A stretch of 64,000 nt of DNA, from positions 372,001-436,000 of the forward strand of contig JAKGSH010000010.1 in the NCBI GenBank assembly GCA_021568835.1, in the 5' to 3' direction. Below the pieces are notes generated by a model, which saw only the letters and a program-made list of their open reading frames with translations, was not told the DNA's origin and did no database searches. Numbering within the stretch: the stretch's first letter is position 1; every line of letters begins with the position of its first letter. A program made the position numbers and the translations under genes. The stretch comes from Streptomyces sp. Tue 6430 (GTDB lineage Bacteria > Actinomycetota > Actinomycetes > Streptomycetales > Streptomycetaceae). Of the stretch, positions 19,348 through 29,276 are shown piece by piece.

Positions 19348-20591
19348 TCAGCGCGGGGACGGTGCCGTCCGGACGGCACCGTCGGCTCCGTCGGAGCGCG
19401 GCACTCCCGCCATGTCGTTGCCCGCTCCTCCTTCCGCCCCCGGCCCCGCTCCCGGCCGGGTGAGCACCGTCGCGTCGTGGGCCGCCAGGAAGGTCTCCAC
19501 CGCCGTCGCCCAGCCGAAGCCCTCCGCACGCGCGCGTGCCGCCCCGCGCCGCTCCGCCGGGGCCGCGCCAGCAGTCGCTCCACGGCGTCCGCGAACGCGT
19601 CCCCGCGGTCCGCCGCGGTCGCCCCGGCGGCCCCGATCACCTCGGGCAGCGCCGAGGAGGCACTGGCGACCACGGGCGTGCCGCAGGCCATGGCCTCCAG
19701 CGCGGCGAGCCCGAACGTCTCCGCGGGCCCCGGTGCGAGACACACGTCGGCGCAGGCCTGGAGGGCGCCGAGCAGGCCGCGGTCGGAGACGTGTCCCAGG
19801 AAGGTGACCGGCAGCCCGCGTTCCCGGGCCCGCCGTTCGAGCCGGCCCCGCAGCGGCCCGTCGCCGGCCACCACCAGCACCGCGCGCGTGCCACGGCGCA
19901 CCAGGGACTCGAGCGCGTCCAGCGCCGTGCCGGGGCGCTTCTCCACGGACAGCCGGGTGCACGTCACCAGCAGTGTCTGGTCGTCGCGCGCGTACCGGGC
20001 CCGCAGCCGCGCGTCGGCCAGCGCGGGGTGCCGTTCGAGCAGGTCGACGCCGAGCGGCGCCCGCATCACGTTCCGGGCGCCGATCCGCACGAACTCCCGC
20101 TCGGCGAACTCGGTCGTGCAGACCACGCGCGCGTAGCTGTGCGCCGTACGGACGTTGAGCGAGTCGGCGGCTCGCCGGGCGGCGCCCTCCGGCAGCCCCC
20201 ACGTGCGCAGCACGCCGTCGGCGGTCTCGTGGGAGACCATGACGGCGGGGACCCGGGCCCGGCGCGCCCACCTGCCGGTCCAGCGCAGCGTCGTACGGTC
20301 GCAGACCTCGAGGCGGTCCGGTTCCAGGTGCTCGAGCAGGCGGGCGACACGCCGCTTGTCGGTGAGGACGCGGTAGCCGCCGGTGCCGGGCAGCAGCGGT
20401 CCGGGCAGGGTGATCACCCTGCCCTGTTCGGTGTCGCGGTCACTCTCCCGGTCGCCCGGCACGACCAGGACCGGTTCGTGTCCGGCGGCGCGGTAGCCCC
20501 TGCCCAGTTCGCGCAGCGCCGTGCGCAGTCCGCCCGAGGCGGGCGCGACGAAGTTGGCGAGACGGACGATCCGCAGCGGTCCGGCGCTCAT
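19348..20591 (-). CDS. GT4 family glycosyltransferase, frameshifted near 3' end
   Basis: A GT-B fold glycosyltransferase of about 415 residues, family GT4. The N-terminal acceptor domain starts MSAGPLRIVRLANFVAPASG (GG near residue 20). The donor domain has CTRLSVEKRPGTALDAL, AGDGPLRGRLE and the conserved EX7E-type box GPAETFGLAALEAMACGTPV near residues 290-310. A frame break near 19560 needs one base to continue into ARAEGFGWATAVETFLAAHD. The ATG overlaps the stop of the preceding glycosyltransferase, so both act together. It likely transfers mannose or another hexose from a nucleotide sugar to a lipid or glycan. Donor and acceptor are not determined. Confidence 0.87.
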
Positions 20592-21710
20592 GCGGCCACC
20601 GCCGGCCGGCGCGCGGCGAGGACGTCGTCGTAGTGGCCGATCAGGCGGTCGCCGACGGCGGCCCAGGTGCGGCCCTCGACCATGGCCCGTCCGGCGGCCC
20701 CGTAGGCCCTCCGGCGCGCCGGGTCGGCGGCCAGGGCGGCGACCGCGTCGCGTACGGCGCCGGCGTCGCGCGGCGGGACGAGCAGGCCGGTGCGCCCGTG
20801 GTCGACCAGGTCCAGCGGTCCGCCGGCGGCGGGCGCGACGACCGGGACGCCGCTCGCCATGGCCTCCTGCACGGTCTGGCAGAACGTCTCGAAGGGCCCG
20901 GTGTGCGCGAAGACGTCCAGTGAGGCGAAGACGCGGGCGAGTTCGTCACCGGTGCGGCGACCGAGGAAGACGGCGCCGGGCAGTGCCTCGGCGAGCCCGG
21001 CCGGGCGGGTCCGTCGCCCACCACCACGACCCGCACGCCGTCCAGGCCGCAGACGCCGGAGAGGAGTTCGACCTGTTTCTCGGGGGCGAGCCGCCCGACG
21101 TAGCCGACGATCACCTCGCCGTTCGGGCGAGTTCCCGGCGCAGCGCGTCGTCGCGGAGGGCGGGCGGAAACGGACGGCGTCGACGCCGCGCGGCCACAGC
21201 CTGACCCGGGGCACGCCGTGCGCGGCCAGGTCCTGCAGGGCCGCGCTGGAGGGGCGAGGGTGAGGTCGGCGGCGGCGTGCACGGAGCGGATGCGGCGCCA
21301 GGCGGCCGCCTCGCCGGCGTGCACATAGGTGCGGGCGTATCCGGCCAGGTCGGTCTGGTAGACGGCCACGGCGGGAATGCCGAGCCGGGCGGCGGCGGCC
21401 ATGCCGCGTACGCCGAGGACGAAGGGGCCGGCCAGGTGGACCATGTCGGCCCGGTGGTCGGCGAGGGCCGCGGCGACGCGTCGGCTGGGGAGGGCGACGC
21501 GGACCTGGGGTAGCCCGGAAGCGGGAGGGAGGGGACGCGGACGACGGGGCAGGGCGCTTCGGCGTCCGGCCCGGGACCGGTGGCGGTGGCCGGCGCGACG
21601 ACGAGCGGGTGGTGGCCGCGGTCCACGAGGTGCCGGGCGGTCTGGAGCGCGCAGTGGGCCACGCCGTTGACGTCGGGGGGAAAGGATTCGGTCACGATGA
21701 CGACACGCAT
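20588..21710 (-). CDS. GT4 family glycosyltransferase (MgtA/PimB-like), several frameshifts
   Basis: Begins MRVVIVTESFPPDVNGVAHC, the N-terminus typical of GDP-mannose-dependent mannosyltransferases of actinobacteria. Conserved parts follow in order: HLAGPFVLGVRGMAAAARL, AVYQTDLAGYARTYV, IVGYVGRLAPEKQVELL, VVVVGDGPAR and the donor box TGPFETFCQTVQEAMASGVP. About five single-base breaks lie near 21511, 21260, 21168, 21125 and 21005. Each is repaired by one added base, for example a C giving PGYPQVRVALPS. It is the upstream partner of the next glycosyltransferase, with a four-base overlap. Likely role: mannosylation of a phosphoinositide or other envelope glycan, by family similarity only. Confidence 0.83.
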
Positions 21711-21878
21711 AGGGGTGTTGTCGCCATGCAGGACGTGTACGCGTCAAAGTGGATCTTTCCGGACGACGAACGTCCCATGAGCGTTGCGCCGCACGCCCGA
21801 GCAGGTCAGACGGCGTCCACGCCCGTCTGACCCGCGGGTCGTCCGCCGTTCACCCGGCGGATGCGCCGCCGCCGTCGA

Positions 21879-23298
21879 TCACATGGCGGAGGCGGCGTCC
21901 GGCCCGATCCGGCTGCGTACGGCCGTCTGGACCTCCGCCTCCTCGGCGGGGTCGGCGGCGAGGCGGCGGAGCCGTTCCACGACCCGGGCGTCGCCGGTCT
22001 CGGCGTGCCGGGCGGCGATCTCACGGGTGGTCTCCTCGCAGTCCCACAGGCACTCGACGGCGAAGCCCGTGGCGAAGGAGGGGTCGGTGGCGGCGAGCGC
22101 GCGGGCGCAGCGCCCGCGCAGATGGGACGAGGCGGTCTCGCGGTAGATGTGGCGCAGTACCGGGGCCGCGCAGGCGATGCCCAGCCGTCCGGCGCCGTCG
22201 ACCAGGGTCCACAGGGTCGGCGCGTCGCAGCCCTCGCCGCGCACGGCCTCGCGCAGGGCGCCGAGGACCAGGTCGCTGTCACGGGCGGTGCCCCGGCAGG
22301 CGAGCACCCGGCCGGCCGCAGCGCCGAGGGCGTCGGGCCGGTGGGCCCAGCCGCGGGCCCGGTCGACCGCGGCGTCACCGCGCATGCGTTCGAAGGCGTC
22401 GACGGCGGCCTCCACGACGAGCCCGCTGCCCGTCGCCACGGCCCGTTCGATCAGGTCGGGGGCCTCGGGGTCGTCGTGATCGGCGAGATAGCGCAGGGCG
22501 GTGCACCGGGCTCCCTCGGTGCCGTCCTCGGCCGCCCGCACGATCTCCGCGCGGTCCTCGGGCCCGGCCACGGCGGTGAGGCAGCGGGCGGCGGGACGTG
22601 GAGCGCGGCGCCCCGTTCGATGCCTTGCTGGGCCCACTCGAACACGGCCCGCACGCTCCAGCCGGGTCGGGGGCCGGTGGAACTCAGCTGCCGCTGCCAG
22701 CGGTCGAAGCATCCGGCTTCCTGGGCGGCACGCACGCGTGCGGAGACGTACTCGCGGGGTCTTCGGCCCACAGCCGCCAGGGCCGCGGCTCGAACGCGTC
22801 CCGTACGACGGCGGCCAGCCGGGCCTCCCCCTCGGGGTCGGTGGCGAACCGCGCGAGCACGGGGGCGGCGAGGGCGCGCAGGCCGGCGTCGTCGTCGCGC
22901 AGGGCGAGTTCGTCCAGCGCCCAGGCCCAGTTGGAGCCCGAGGCGGCGTACCTGCGCAGCAGTTCGAGGGCGTCCCGCCGGCCGTAGGAGGCGAGGTGAC
23001 CGAGGACGGCCAGGCTCAGGCCGGTACGGCTCTCCTCGGTGTCGAAGGCGTCCTCGACGTCGAAGAGGTGCGCCTCGATCTCGTCGAGGCCGCCGTCCAG
23101 GTCGAGGTAGAGACGGGCGTAGTAGAGGGAGCGGTTCTCCACCTGCCAGTCGTGGCGCGGATCGCGCAGCACGCAGTGGTCGAGTGCCGCGAGCGCCTCG
23201 GCGCGGGGAGCGGTGAGCGCGTGCAGTGTGCCGTCGCCGCGGCCCCGCTGGAGCAGGCCGAGCAGCGTACCGCTGGGCGCTATGAACGGATCGAACAT
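21879..23298 (-). CDS. HEAT-repeat-like protein, frameshifted
   Basis: About 475 residues of paired helices in a HEAT-like arrangement, for example GRRDALELLRRYAASGSNWA, GLRALAAPVLARFATDPEGE, CTALRYLADHDDPEAPDLIE and RDSDLVLGALREAVRGEG. It begins MFDPFIAPSGTLLGLLQRGR. Frame breaks near 22759 and 22590 each need one base; at the first, one C gives WAEDPREYVSARVRAAQEAG. The start at 23298 is chosen because GAGG lies nine bases upstream. No catalytic motif is seen, so a scaffold or protein-binding role is likely. The neighbouring ankyrin gene on the same strand also encodes a repeat protein. Confidence 0.75.
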
Positions 23299-23622
23299 GG
23301 GAAACAGCCTCACATCAAGCGTCGACGCAACCGGGGACGTGCATTACCTGGCCGCGTGACAACGCGTCGGGGCGCCCGCCGTTTCCTGCTTGCTGTAAGC
23401 CATCTTCCTCTGCCTCTCGTCGGTGGCCCATGCGGACCGCATCACGGCCCGCGCGGTGCGGCAACACCTGCCCAGCCATCGCGTCCGTGAATCACGTCGT
23501 CATGATGACTCGGCAGCTCAGCCCGCCGCGACCGAAATTTCCGGCGGCCCCGTACCGCCTCCCCCCGTGGTCGTCGATTCACCTGGTCAGGAACCGCTTC
23601 CCGCCCGCTCGGGAAGCCCGGC
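23299..23622. other. Intergenic region between ankyrin and HEAT-like genes
   Basis: 324 bases without a convincing gene. It is noticeably less GC-rich than its surroundings and contains the promoter region of the HEAT-like gene. The open frames across it have poor codon bias. No tRNA-like fold was recognised. Confidence 0.5.
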
Positions 23623-24015
23623 TCACCCCACGCCGAACAGCTCCAGCAGCTCCGTCCTGCCGAACATGCGGGCCGTGTCGACCGACGAGGGGGTACCCGC
23701 GGCAGGGTCGGCGCCGGCCTCCAGAAGGACGTGGATGACGTCCGTCTCCCCCTTGAAGACGGCACCGGCGAGGGGGGTCTGGCCCCGGTCGTTGATCCGG
23801 TCCGCCTCGGCTCCCCGGGCCAGCAGTGCCCGGACCGCCTCGGCGTGGCCGTGGTAGGCGGCGAGCATCACGAGCGAGTCGCCCCGGTCGTTGGTGAGGT
23901 TGGCCGGAACGCCCGCGTCGACGTAGGCCACGAGCGCCTCGGTCTGTCCCCGGCGAGCAAGATCGAAGATCTTGGTCGCCAGTTCCACGACCTCGGGGTC
24001 GGGGACTTCGGTCAT
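23623..24015 (-). CDS. Ankyrin repeat protein
   Basis: A 130-residue protein made of about four ankyrin repeats. The consensus pieces are NDRGDSLVMLAAYHGHAEAV, ALLARGAEADRINDRGQTPL, AGAVFKGETDVIHVLLEAGA and a final DTARMFGRTELLELF. No signal peptide or membrane helix, so it acts in the cytoplasm by binding a protein partner. The ATG at 24015 starts MTEVPDPEVVELATKIF. In other bacteria small ankyrin proteins often pair with a catalase or a toxin-like gene, but here the neighbour is a HEAT-like gene. Frame intact. Confidence 0.9.
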   Translation of the reverse strand: MTEVPDPEVVELATKIFDLARRGQTEALVAYVDAGVPANLTNDRGDSLVMLAAYHGHAEAVRALLARGAEADRINDRGQTPLAGAVFKGETDVIHVLLEAGADPAAGTPSSVDTARMFGRTELLELFGVG

Positions 24016-24278
24016 CGGCCGGACCGCCTCTCGTTGCAACCGTTCAGGTGAATCGCCAGGGTACTGGCTCCCCGGACACATGGCGTGACCCGCCGGAGGC
24101 AACCATCACGGCGGGACCCGTTCGCCGCAACTCCCCTGCTCACGCGGCCCGCCCGGACCTCGGCCACATGGGGGAAATTCTCCTAATTTCACCCAGTTGC
24201 ACCTTTTATCGTATGGATACATGCTGTGACTCTGGAAGTACTCATGGTGACTGTCCCCCGTGAACCAGGAGAACTGAA

Positions 24279-24473
24279 ATGATCCTGTCCATCTCAGGCG
24301 TGGTCCTGCTCGGCGTCATCGTCTTCCTCTTCTGCCGCAAGGACGGGCTGAAGGCGTCGCACTGCTTCGTCTGCGCCCTGTTCGGCTTCTACCTGGCCAG
24401 CACGGCCATCGCCCCGAGCATCAAGGCCGGCGGCGAGAGCCTGGCCAGCATCCTGGGCGGCATCAAGTTCTGA
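24279..24473 (+). CDS. Small two-helix membrane protein
   Basis: A 64-residue protein with an N-terminal membrane helix (MILSISGVVLLGVIVFLFCR), a short basic loop with HCFVC, and a second hydrophobic segment (ALFGFYLASTAIAPSI). GGAGAA seven bases before the ATG is a good ribosome site. It lies 89 bases ahead of a membrane-anchored FtsK-like gene on the same strand and probably forms an operon with it, like the small Spd-type membrane proteins found beside FtsK/Tra genes in Streptomyces. The function is unknown. Confidence 0.78.
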   Translation: MILSISGVVLLGVIVFLFCRKDGLKASHCFVCALFGFYLASTAIAPSIKAGGESLASILGGIKF

Positions 24474-24562
24474 GGCCGCCCGGCCTCCCGCAGCCCGTCC
24501 CCCGCCATCCCCCCGCCATCCCCGCCGTCCGTCCCTTCCGTACGCACCTCCAGGAGACAGCA

Positions 24563-26129
24563 GTGGCCCGGCGTCCTCTCCCCCGGATCCTGAGCACAGG
24601 CAGCGCGCAGATCGCCCGGAGCCGGGAACTGGCCCGGACGGCGGCGGACAGCGCCACCGACATCCTCCACCCGCTGATCACGGTGACCCGCGGTCTGCGC
24701 CGGCTGGCCTCGGCCGGGCGGCGCAGGTGGGCCGGGACCCCCAAGGACAGGCGCGGGCCGCTGCTGTTCCTGGTGGCCTCGGTGATCCTCGTCGTGGCGC
24801 TCGTACCGTACGGACCGCTGCTCGCCGTCATCACCGTGATGGCGGCAGCCGCCTGGCAGGGCCGGGACCGCACCCCACCGGTTCCCGACGGCCCCGACGA
24901 GTCGCAGATCCAGCGGCTCCAGGCGCTGTACGAAGCCCTGGTGCCGTACTTCTCCACGGCGGAGGACCCTTCTCCCCTCTACGCGCACGGCGGTGAGTGG
25001 GAGAAGGCCTTCCCGGCGTACGAGTTCGACGGCTCGGGGCGGATCACCCGGCTGGAGATCCGTTACCCCGCGTACTTCCCTGACGGCGAGGCCGGGGCAC
25101 GCGCGCGTGTCGAGCACCTGCTCACGGCCAAGTCCGGCCGGGGGCGGGAGTACCACTTCGGCTGGGACGAGGAGGGCAACACGCTCACCGTGTCGGTGCT
25201 CGCCCCGCTCCCCACCGACCTCGCCGCCCAGCGCTTCGTGACCGCGCCCGGCGAAACCGTCCTGGGCTTCACCGACCCCTCCCAGATCCCGCGCACGCTC
25301 CCGCTCACCCACGGCGAGGAGCGGCGTGACGTCCCGCCGGTCGTCTGGCGCACCGGCATCCGCTCCACCGAGCCCCACCTGCTGGCGGTCGGCCAGCCCG
25401 GCAGCGGCACCTCGACCCTGCTGCGTTCCGTCGCCCTCCAGGCCCTCCAGCACGGCGACGTCCTGGTCATCGACGGCGGCGGCACCGGCGAGTACGCCTG
25501 CCTGACCGGCCGGGACGGCGTCCTGGGGTCGAGGTCGGGCTCGCCGGGCACTGGCAAGTCTGGAGTGGGCGGCGCACGAGACCGAGCGTCGGCTGATCGC
25601 CGCCAACCGCGCCCGCCAGGAGGGCCACCCGCCGCCGGACGACACCAGGCGGCCGCTGTGGATCCTGCTCGACCGGCCGACGGCGTTCACCCACCTCGCC
25701 GACACCGACGGCCGCAAGGACCCGCAGTCCCTTCTCCAGGTTCCCCTCCGGCACGGCCGCGCGGCCCAGGTCACGGTGGTGGTGGCCGAGCAGTTCGACA
25801 GCCTGGACGCCCTGAGCGACCCCGTCCGGCAGCACACGCGCGCGCGGGTCGTCCTCGGGCCCGCCCCCACCGCACTGCTGGAGACGGTCCTGGGCGTGCG
25901 GCCGCACACCTCCCCCGCCGAACACGTCCCGCCGGGGCGCGGTTACGCCCGGCTGGGCAGCGGCCCGGCCCACCGTCTCCAGGTGCCGGCGACTCCCGAC
26001 CCCTACGACGACGCCACCAGCGACGCGCACCGGCAGGCGGTGCTGGAGCTGCTGCCGCCGCGGACGACGCCCGCGGACGGCGAGAAGCTGCCGGTGCCCG
26101 CCGAGGCCGTGGCGGCGGAGAGTTCCTGA
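24563..26129 (+). CDS. FtsK/SpoIIIE-like membrane protein with degenerate P-loop, frameshifted
   Basis: About 522 residues. A short cytoplasmic N-terminus precedes a hairpin of hydrophobic helices (LLFLVASVILVVALVPYG, LLAVITVMAAAAW), then an FtsK-like domain (PHLLAVGQPGSGTSTLLRSV, VLVIDGGGTGEY). The P-loop reads GQPGSGTST, with Thr where the catalytic Lys should be, so nucleotide hydrolysis is doubtful. Two frame breaks near 25530 and 25553 each need one base; repaired, the sequence reads VEVGLAGALASLEWAAHETE and runs on to AEQFDSLDALSDPVRQHTRA. Pairing with the small membrane protein just upstream suggests a membrane complex. It resembles conserved chromosomal FtsK-like proteins of Streptomyces rather than a conjugation TraB. 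Confidence 0.75.
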
Positions 26130-26191
26130 CCGGGGCCGTCGCACGCACCGGCGGGCCGCGGCCGGGTGGTCCCGCACCCGGCCGCGGCCCG

Positions 26192-27688
26192 TCACGCCAC
26201 GAACGTGCGGGGGCCCTCGCCGCCCGCGGTCCCCCCGCTCTCCACGATCCGGGCGGCCGCGGCAAGTCGCGCCGCCGCCTCCTCCGCCACCGCGCCGCCC
26301 ACGGTGAACGGCAGCCGCACGAAGCCCTCGAAGGCGCCGTCGACCCCGAACCGGGGACCGGACGGCACCCGCACCCCGACCCGCTCCCCCGCCTCGGCCA
26401 GCCGGGACCCGGAGAGCCCCCGGCCCGCACCCACAGGGTCAGTCCGCCCCTCGGCACGGCGAACTCCCAGTCGGGCAGCCGGCGGCGGACGGCCGCGACC
26501 AGCGCGTCCCGGTTGTCCCGGGCCTGTGCGCGGCGCAGTTCCACGGCCTGCTCCAGCCGCCGGTGCCGAACAGCCAGTTCACGGCCAGCTGCTCCAGGAC
26601 CGGCGTCCCGAGGTCGGCGTAGGCACGGGCGGCGACCAGGCTGCGGATGACGTCGGGGGCGGCGCGGACCCAGCCGATGCGCATGCCGGCCCAGAAGGCC
26701 TTGCTCGCCGAGCCCACGGTGATGACCGTCGACCCGGCCGGGTCGAAGCCGCACACCGGGCGGGGCATCTCGACGTCGTCGTCGAGCCACAGCTCGGTCA
26801 TCGTCTCGTCGGCGACCAGCACGGTCCCCGCCGACCGGGCCGCCTCGACGAGCCGGCGTCGCTGGTCCTCGCCGGCGAGCGCCCCGGTGGGGTTGTGGAA
26901 GTCGGCGACCACGTAGGCGATGCGCGGCGCGGCTTCGCGCAGGACCTGCCGCCAGCGGTCCATGTCCCACCCGGCGAGCCCCTCGGCCATCGCCACGGGC
27001 ACCAGCCGGGCGCCCGCCTCCCGCATCAGCTGGAGGATGTTGGCGTACGAGGGCGACTCGACGGCGATGCGCTCGCCGCGGCCGCCGAAGAGGTGGCAGA
27101 TGGCGTCGATGGCGCCCATCGCGCCCGTGGTCACCATGATCTGCTCGGGCATCGTCGGGATCCCGCGCCGGGTGTACCGCTCGGCGATCATCGCGCGCAG
27201 GGCGGGCAGCCCCGCCGGATAGTCGCCGTGCGTGTGGGCGTACGGGGGCAGCTCCTCCAGCGCGCCCTGAACGGCCCGGGTGAGCCACGGTTCGGGGCGG
27301 GGAGGGCGGCGCAGCCGAGGTCGATCACCGAGCCGAGGGCCTCGGGCGGCAGGGGTTCCAGCCCGCGCGCGGGCACCGGGTTGCCCGCGGGGACGGAGGT
27401 CCAGCTTCCGGCACCGCGCCGGGACTCCAGGAATCCCTCCGCGCGCAGGGCCTCGTAGGCGGCGGCGACGGTCGTGCGGCTGACGGACAGGGCGAGGGCC
27501 AGTTCGCGTTCGGCGGGCAGGCGCGCGGCGACGGGGACCCGTCCCTCCAGGACGAGCAGCCGGACGCCGTCGGCGAGGGCGCGGTAGGCGGGCGGACGGC
27601 GCGTCCCGGGGCCGGCGGGCCGGTCCTGCTGGGACGTGAGAAGCCGCGCGAGCTGTGCGGCGCCCACCGCCGAGGTCCACTGCGCCAT
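26192..27688 (-). CDS. MocR-type regulator (GntR winged helix fused to aminotransferase), frameshifted
   Basis: About 499 residues. The N-terminal GntR domain contains LPAERELALALSVSRTTVAAAYEAL. The C-terminal fold-type I PLP domain has LPALRAMIAERYTRRGIP, FHNPTGALAGEDQRRRLVEA, VLVADETMTELWLDD and the PLP lysine in TVGSASKAFWAGMRIGW. The frame breaks near 27300, 26555 and 26425. The start at 27688 (MAQWTSAVGAAQLARLL) lies 59 bases from the divergent YczE gene, the classical yczR-yczE pairing. It is expected to control that membrane protein and possibly itself, sensing PLP or an amino compound. Confidence 0.88.
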
Positions 27689-27786
27689 GGATATCAGTCC
27701 ACCTTCCCGGAATTGGCCATGGATGACCTTTCCTTCCCTGCCACAGAGTGACACGCGTCAGTCCACTGCCACCACCAGGGGTCCAC
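27675..27786. promoter_or_regulatory. Four GTCCAC sites in the MocR/yczE intergenic region
   Basis: The hexamer GTCCAC occurs at 27675-27680, 27697-27702, 27761-27766 and 27781-27786. The sites form two direct-repeat pairs spaced 22 and 20 bp, about two helical turns. On the other strand they read AGTGGACT, close to the direct-repeat operators described for MocR/PdxR-type regulators in actinobacteria. They overlap both start regions and fit an autoregulated divergon. Confidence 0.6.
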
Positions 27787-28451
27787 TTGTCCGAGCCGCT
27801 TCCTCCCGCCGGCCCGCTCACCCGCCGGCTCACCCAGCTCTACGCCGGCCTCGCGCTCTACGGCGCCAGCTCCGCGCTCCTCGTACGGGCGGGCCTCGGT
27901 CTGGAACCCTGGAACGTGCTCCACCAGGGGCTCGCCGAGCGGAGCGGCCTGTCCATCGGCGTCGTGTCGATCGTCGTGGGCGCCGCCGTACTGCTGTTGT
28001 GGATCCCGCTGCGCCAGCGCCCGGGGCTCGGCACCGTCTCCAACGTCTTCGTGGTCGGTCTCGCGATGGACGGCACGCTCGCCCTGGTCCCGAGGCGCAC
28101 GGCCTGGCCGTGCGGGTGCCGCTGCTGGTCGCCGGCATCGTCCTGAACGGCGCGGCCACCGGCCTCTACATCGCGGCGTCCTTCGGACCGGGGCCGCGCG
28201 ACGGTCTGATGACGGGGCTGCACCGGCGCACCGGCCGGTCGATCCGCCTGATGCGGACGGCCGTCGAGATCGCAGTGGTGGCGACCGGCTTCGCTCTCGG
28301 AGGCACCATCGGCGTCGGGACCCTGCTGTACGCCGTGTCGATCGGACCGCTCGCCCAGCTGTTCCTGCGCGTCTTCGCCCTGTCCCCGGCACCCGGCGGC
28401 AGCACGGTGGTTGCCGGCGGGTCACCCCGGGGAGCGATACTGCGTCCGTGA
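27748..28451 (+). CDS. YczE/YitT-type integral membrane protein, frameshifted
   Basis: A five-helix membrane protein of about 235 residues of the YczE family. Conserved segments are LYAGLALYGASSALLVRAGL, LEPWNVLHQGLAERSG, SIGVVSIVVGAAVLLLW, and after the break GPGPRDGLMTGLHRRTG and TIGVGTLLYAVSIGPLAQLF. The frame breaks at about 28092; one added C gives ALVPEAHGLAVRVPLL. In Bacillus subtilis YczE is needed for full Sfp-dependent surfactin output, but the molecular role is unclear. GTG at 27748 or TTG at 27786 could be the start. It overlaps the GDPD gene by GTGA. Confidence 0.85.
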
Positions 28452-29215
28452 GCACCCCCGTACGCCACCCGTACCTCGACCACCCGGGTCCCATCCCGTT
28501 CGCGCACCGCGGCGGGGCCGCCGACGGCCTGGAGAACACCGTGGCGCAGTTCCGCCGCGCGGTCGAGGCGGGCTACCGCTACATCGAGACCGACGTCCAC
28601 ACCACCCGGGACGGCAGGCTCGTCGCCTTCCACGACGCGACGCTGGACCGGCTGACCGACGGCACGGGCCGCATCGCCGACCTGCCGTGGACGGAGGTGC
28701 GCCGCGCGCGCGTGGGGGGCAGCGAGACGGTCCCGCTGTTCGAGGAACTGCTGGAGACCTTCCCCGAGGTCCGCTGGAACGTCGACATGAAGGCCGAACC
28801 GGCCCTTCACCCCCTGCTCAACCTGATCGCCCGCGTCGGCGCCTGGGACCGCGTCTGCGTCGGCTCCTTCTCCGAGGCCCGTGTCGTGCGCGCCCAGCGG
28901 CTGGCGGGACCCCGCCTGGCCACGTCGTACGGCACCCGCGGGGTGCTGAACCTGCGGCTGCGGTCCTGGGGCGTGCCCGCGACGGTGCGCCGGTCGGCGG
29001 TCGCCGCCCAGGTGCCGGAGGAGCAGTCGGGCATACAGGTGGTGGACCGGCGCTTCGTGCGTTCCGCCCACGCGCGCGGGCTCCAGGTGCACGTGTGGAC
29101 GGTCAACGAGGCGGATCGGATGCACCGACTCCTGGACCTGGGAGTGGATGGCATCATGACCGATCACATCGACACGTTGCGCCAGGTCATGGTGGACCGG
29201 GGCGTCTGGGTCTGA
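28448..29215 (+). CDS. Glycerophosphodiester phosphodiesterase
   Basis: A 255-residue GDPD-family TIM-barrel enzyme. It shows PFAHRGGAADGLENT near residue 17, with the catalytic His-Arg, ETDVHTTRDGRLVAFHD with the metal-binding Glu, Asp and second catalytic His, and WNVDMKAEPAL. The C-terminal VHVWTVNEADRM and GIMTDHIDTL complete the fold. It hydrolyses glycerophosphodiesters to glycerol-3-phosphate and an alcohol. No signal peptide is seen, so it is intracellular. GTG start overlapping the stop of the YczE gene; the frame is intact. Confidence 0.95.
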   Translation: MSTPVRHPYLDHPGPIPFAHRGGAADGLENTVAQFRRAVEAGYRYIETDVHTTRDGRLVAFHDATLDRLTDGTGRIADLPWTEVRRARVGGSETVPLFEELLETFPEVRWNVDMKAEPALHPLLNLIARVGAWDRVCVGSFSEARVVRAQRLAGPRLATSYGTRGVLNLRLRSWGVPATVRRSAVAAQVPEEQSGIQVVDRRFVRSAHARGLQVHVWTVNEADRMHRLLDLGVDGIMTDHIDTLRQVMVDRGVWV

Positions 29216-29276
29216 TCCCGGTCCCTCCCGTTCCGCGGCCGTGCGCGGCATCTTGGGCGGGGAGGCGGGGGCGCTG

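Noticed and set aside
25535..25560. An apparent classical P-loop, GSPGTGKSG, in the FtsK-like gene
   Set aside because: It is read only because the frame is shifted there. The repaired frame gives VEVGLAGALASLEW; the real P-loop position is earlier and degenerate.
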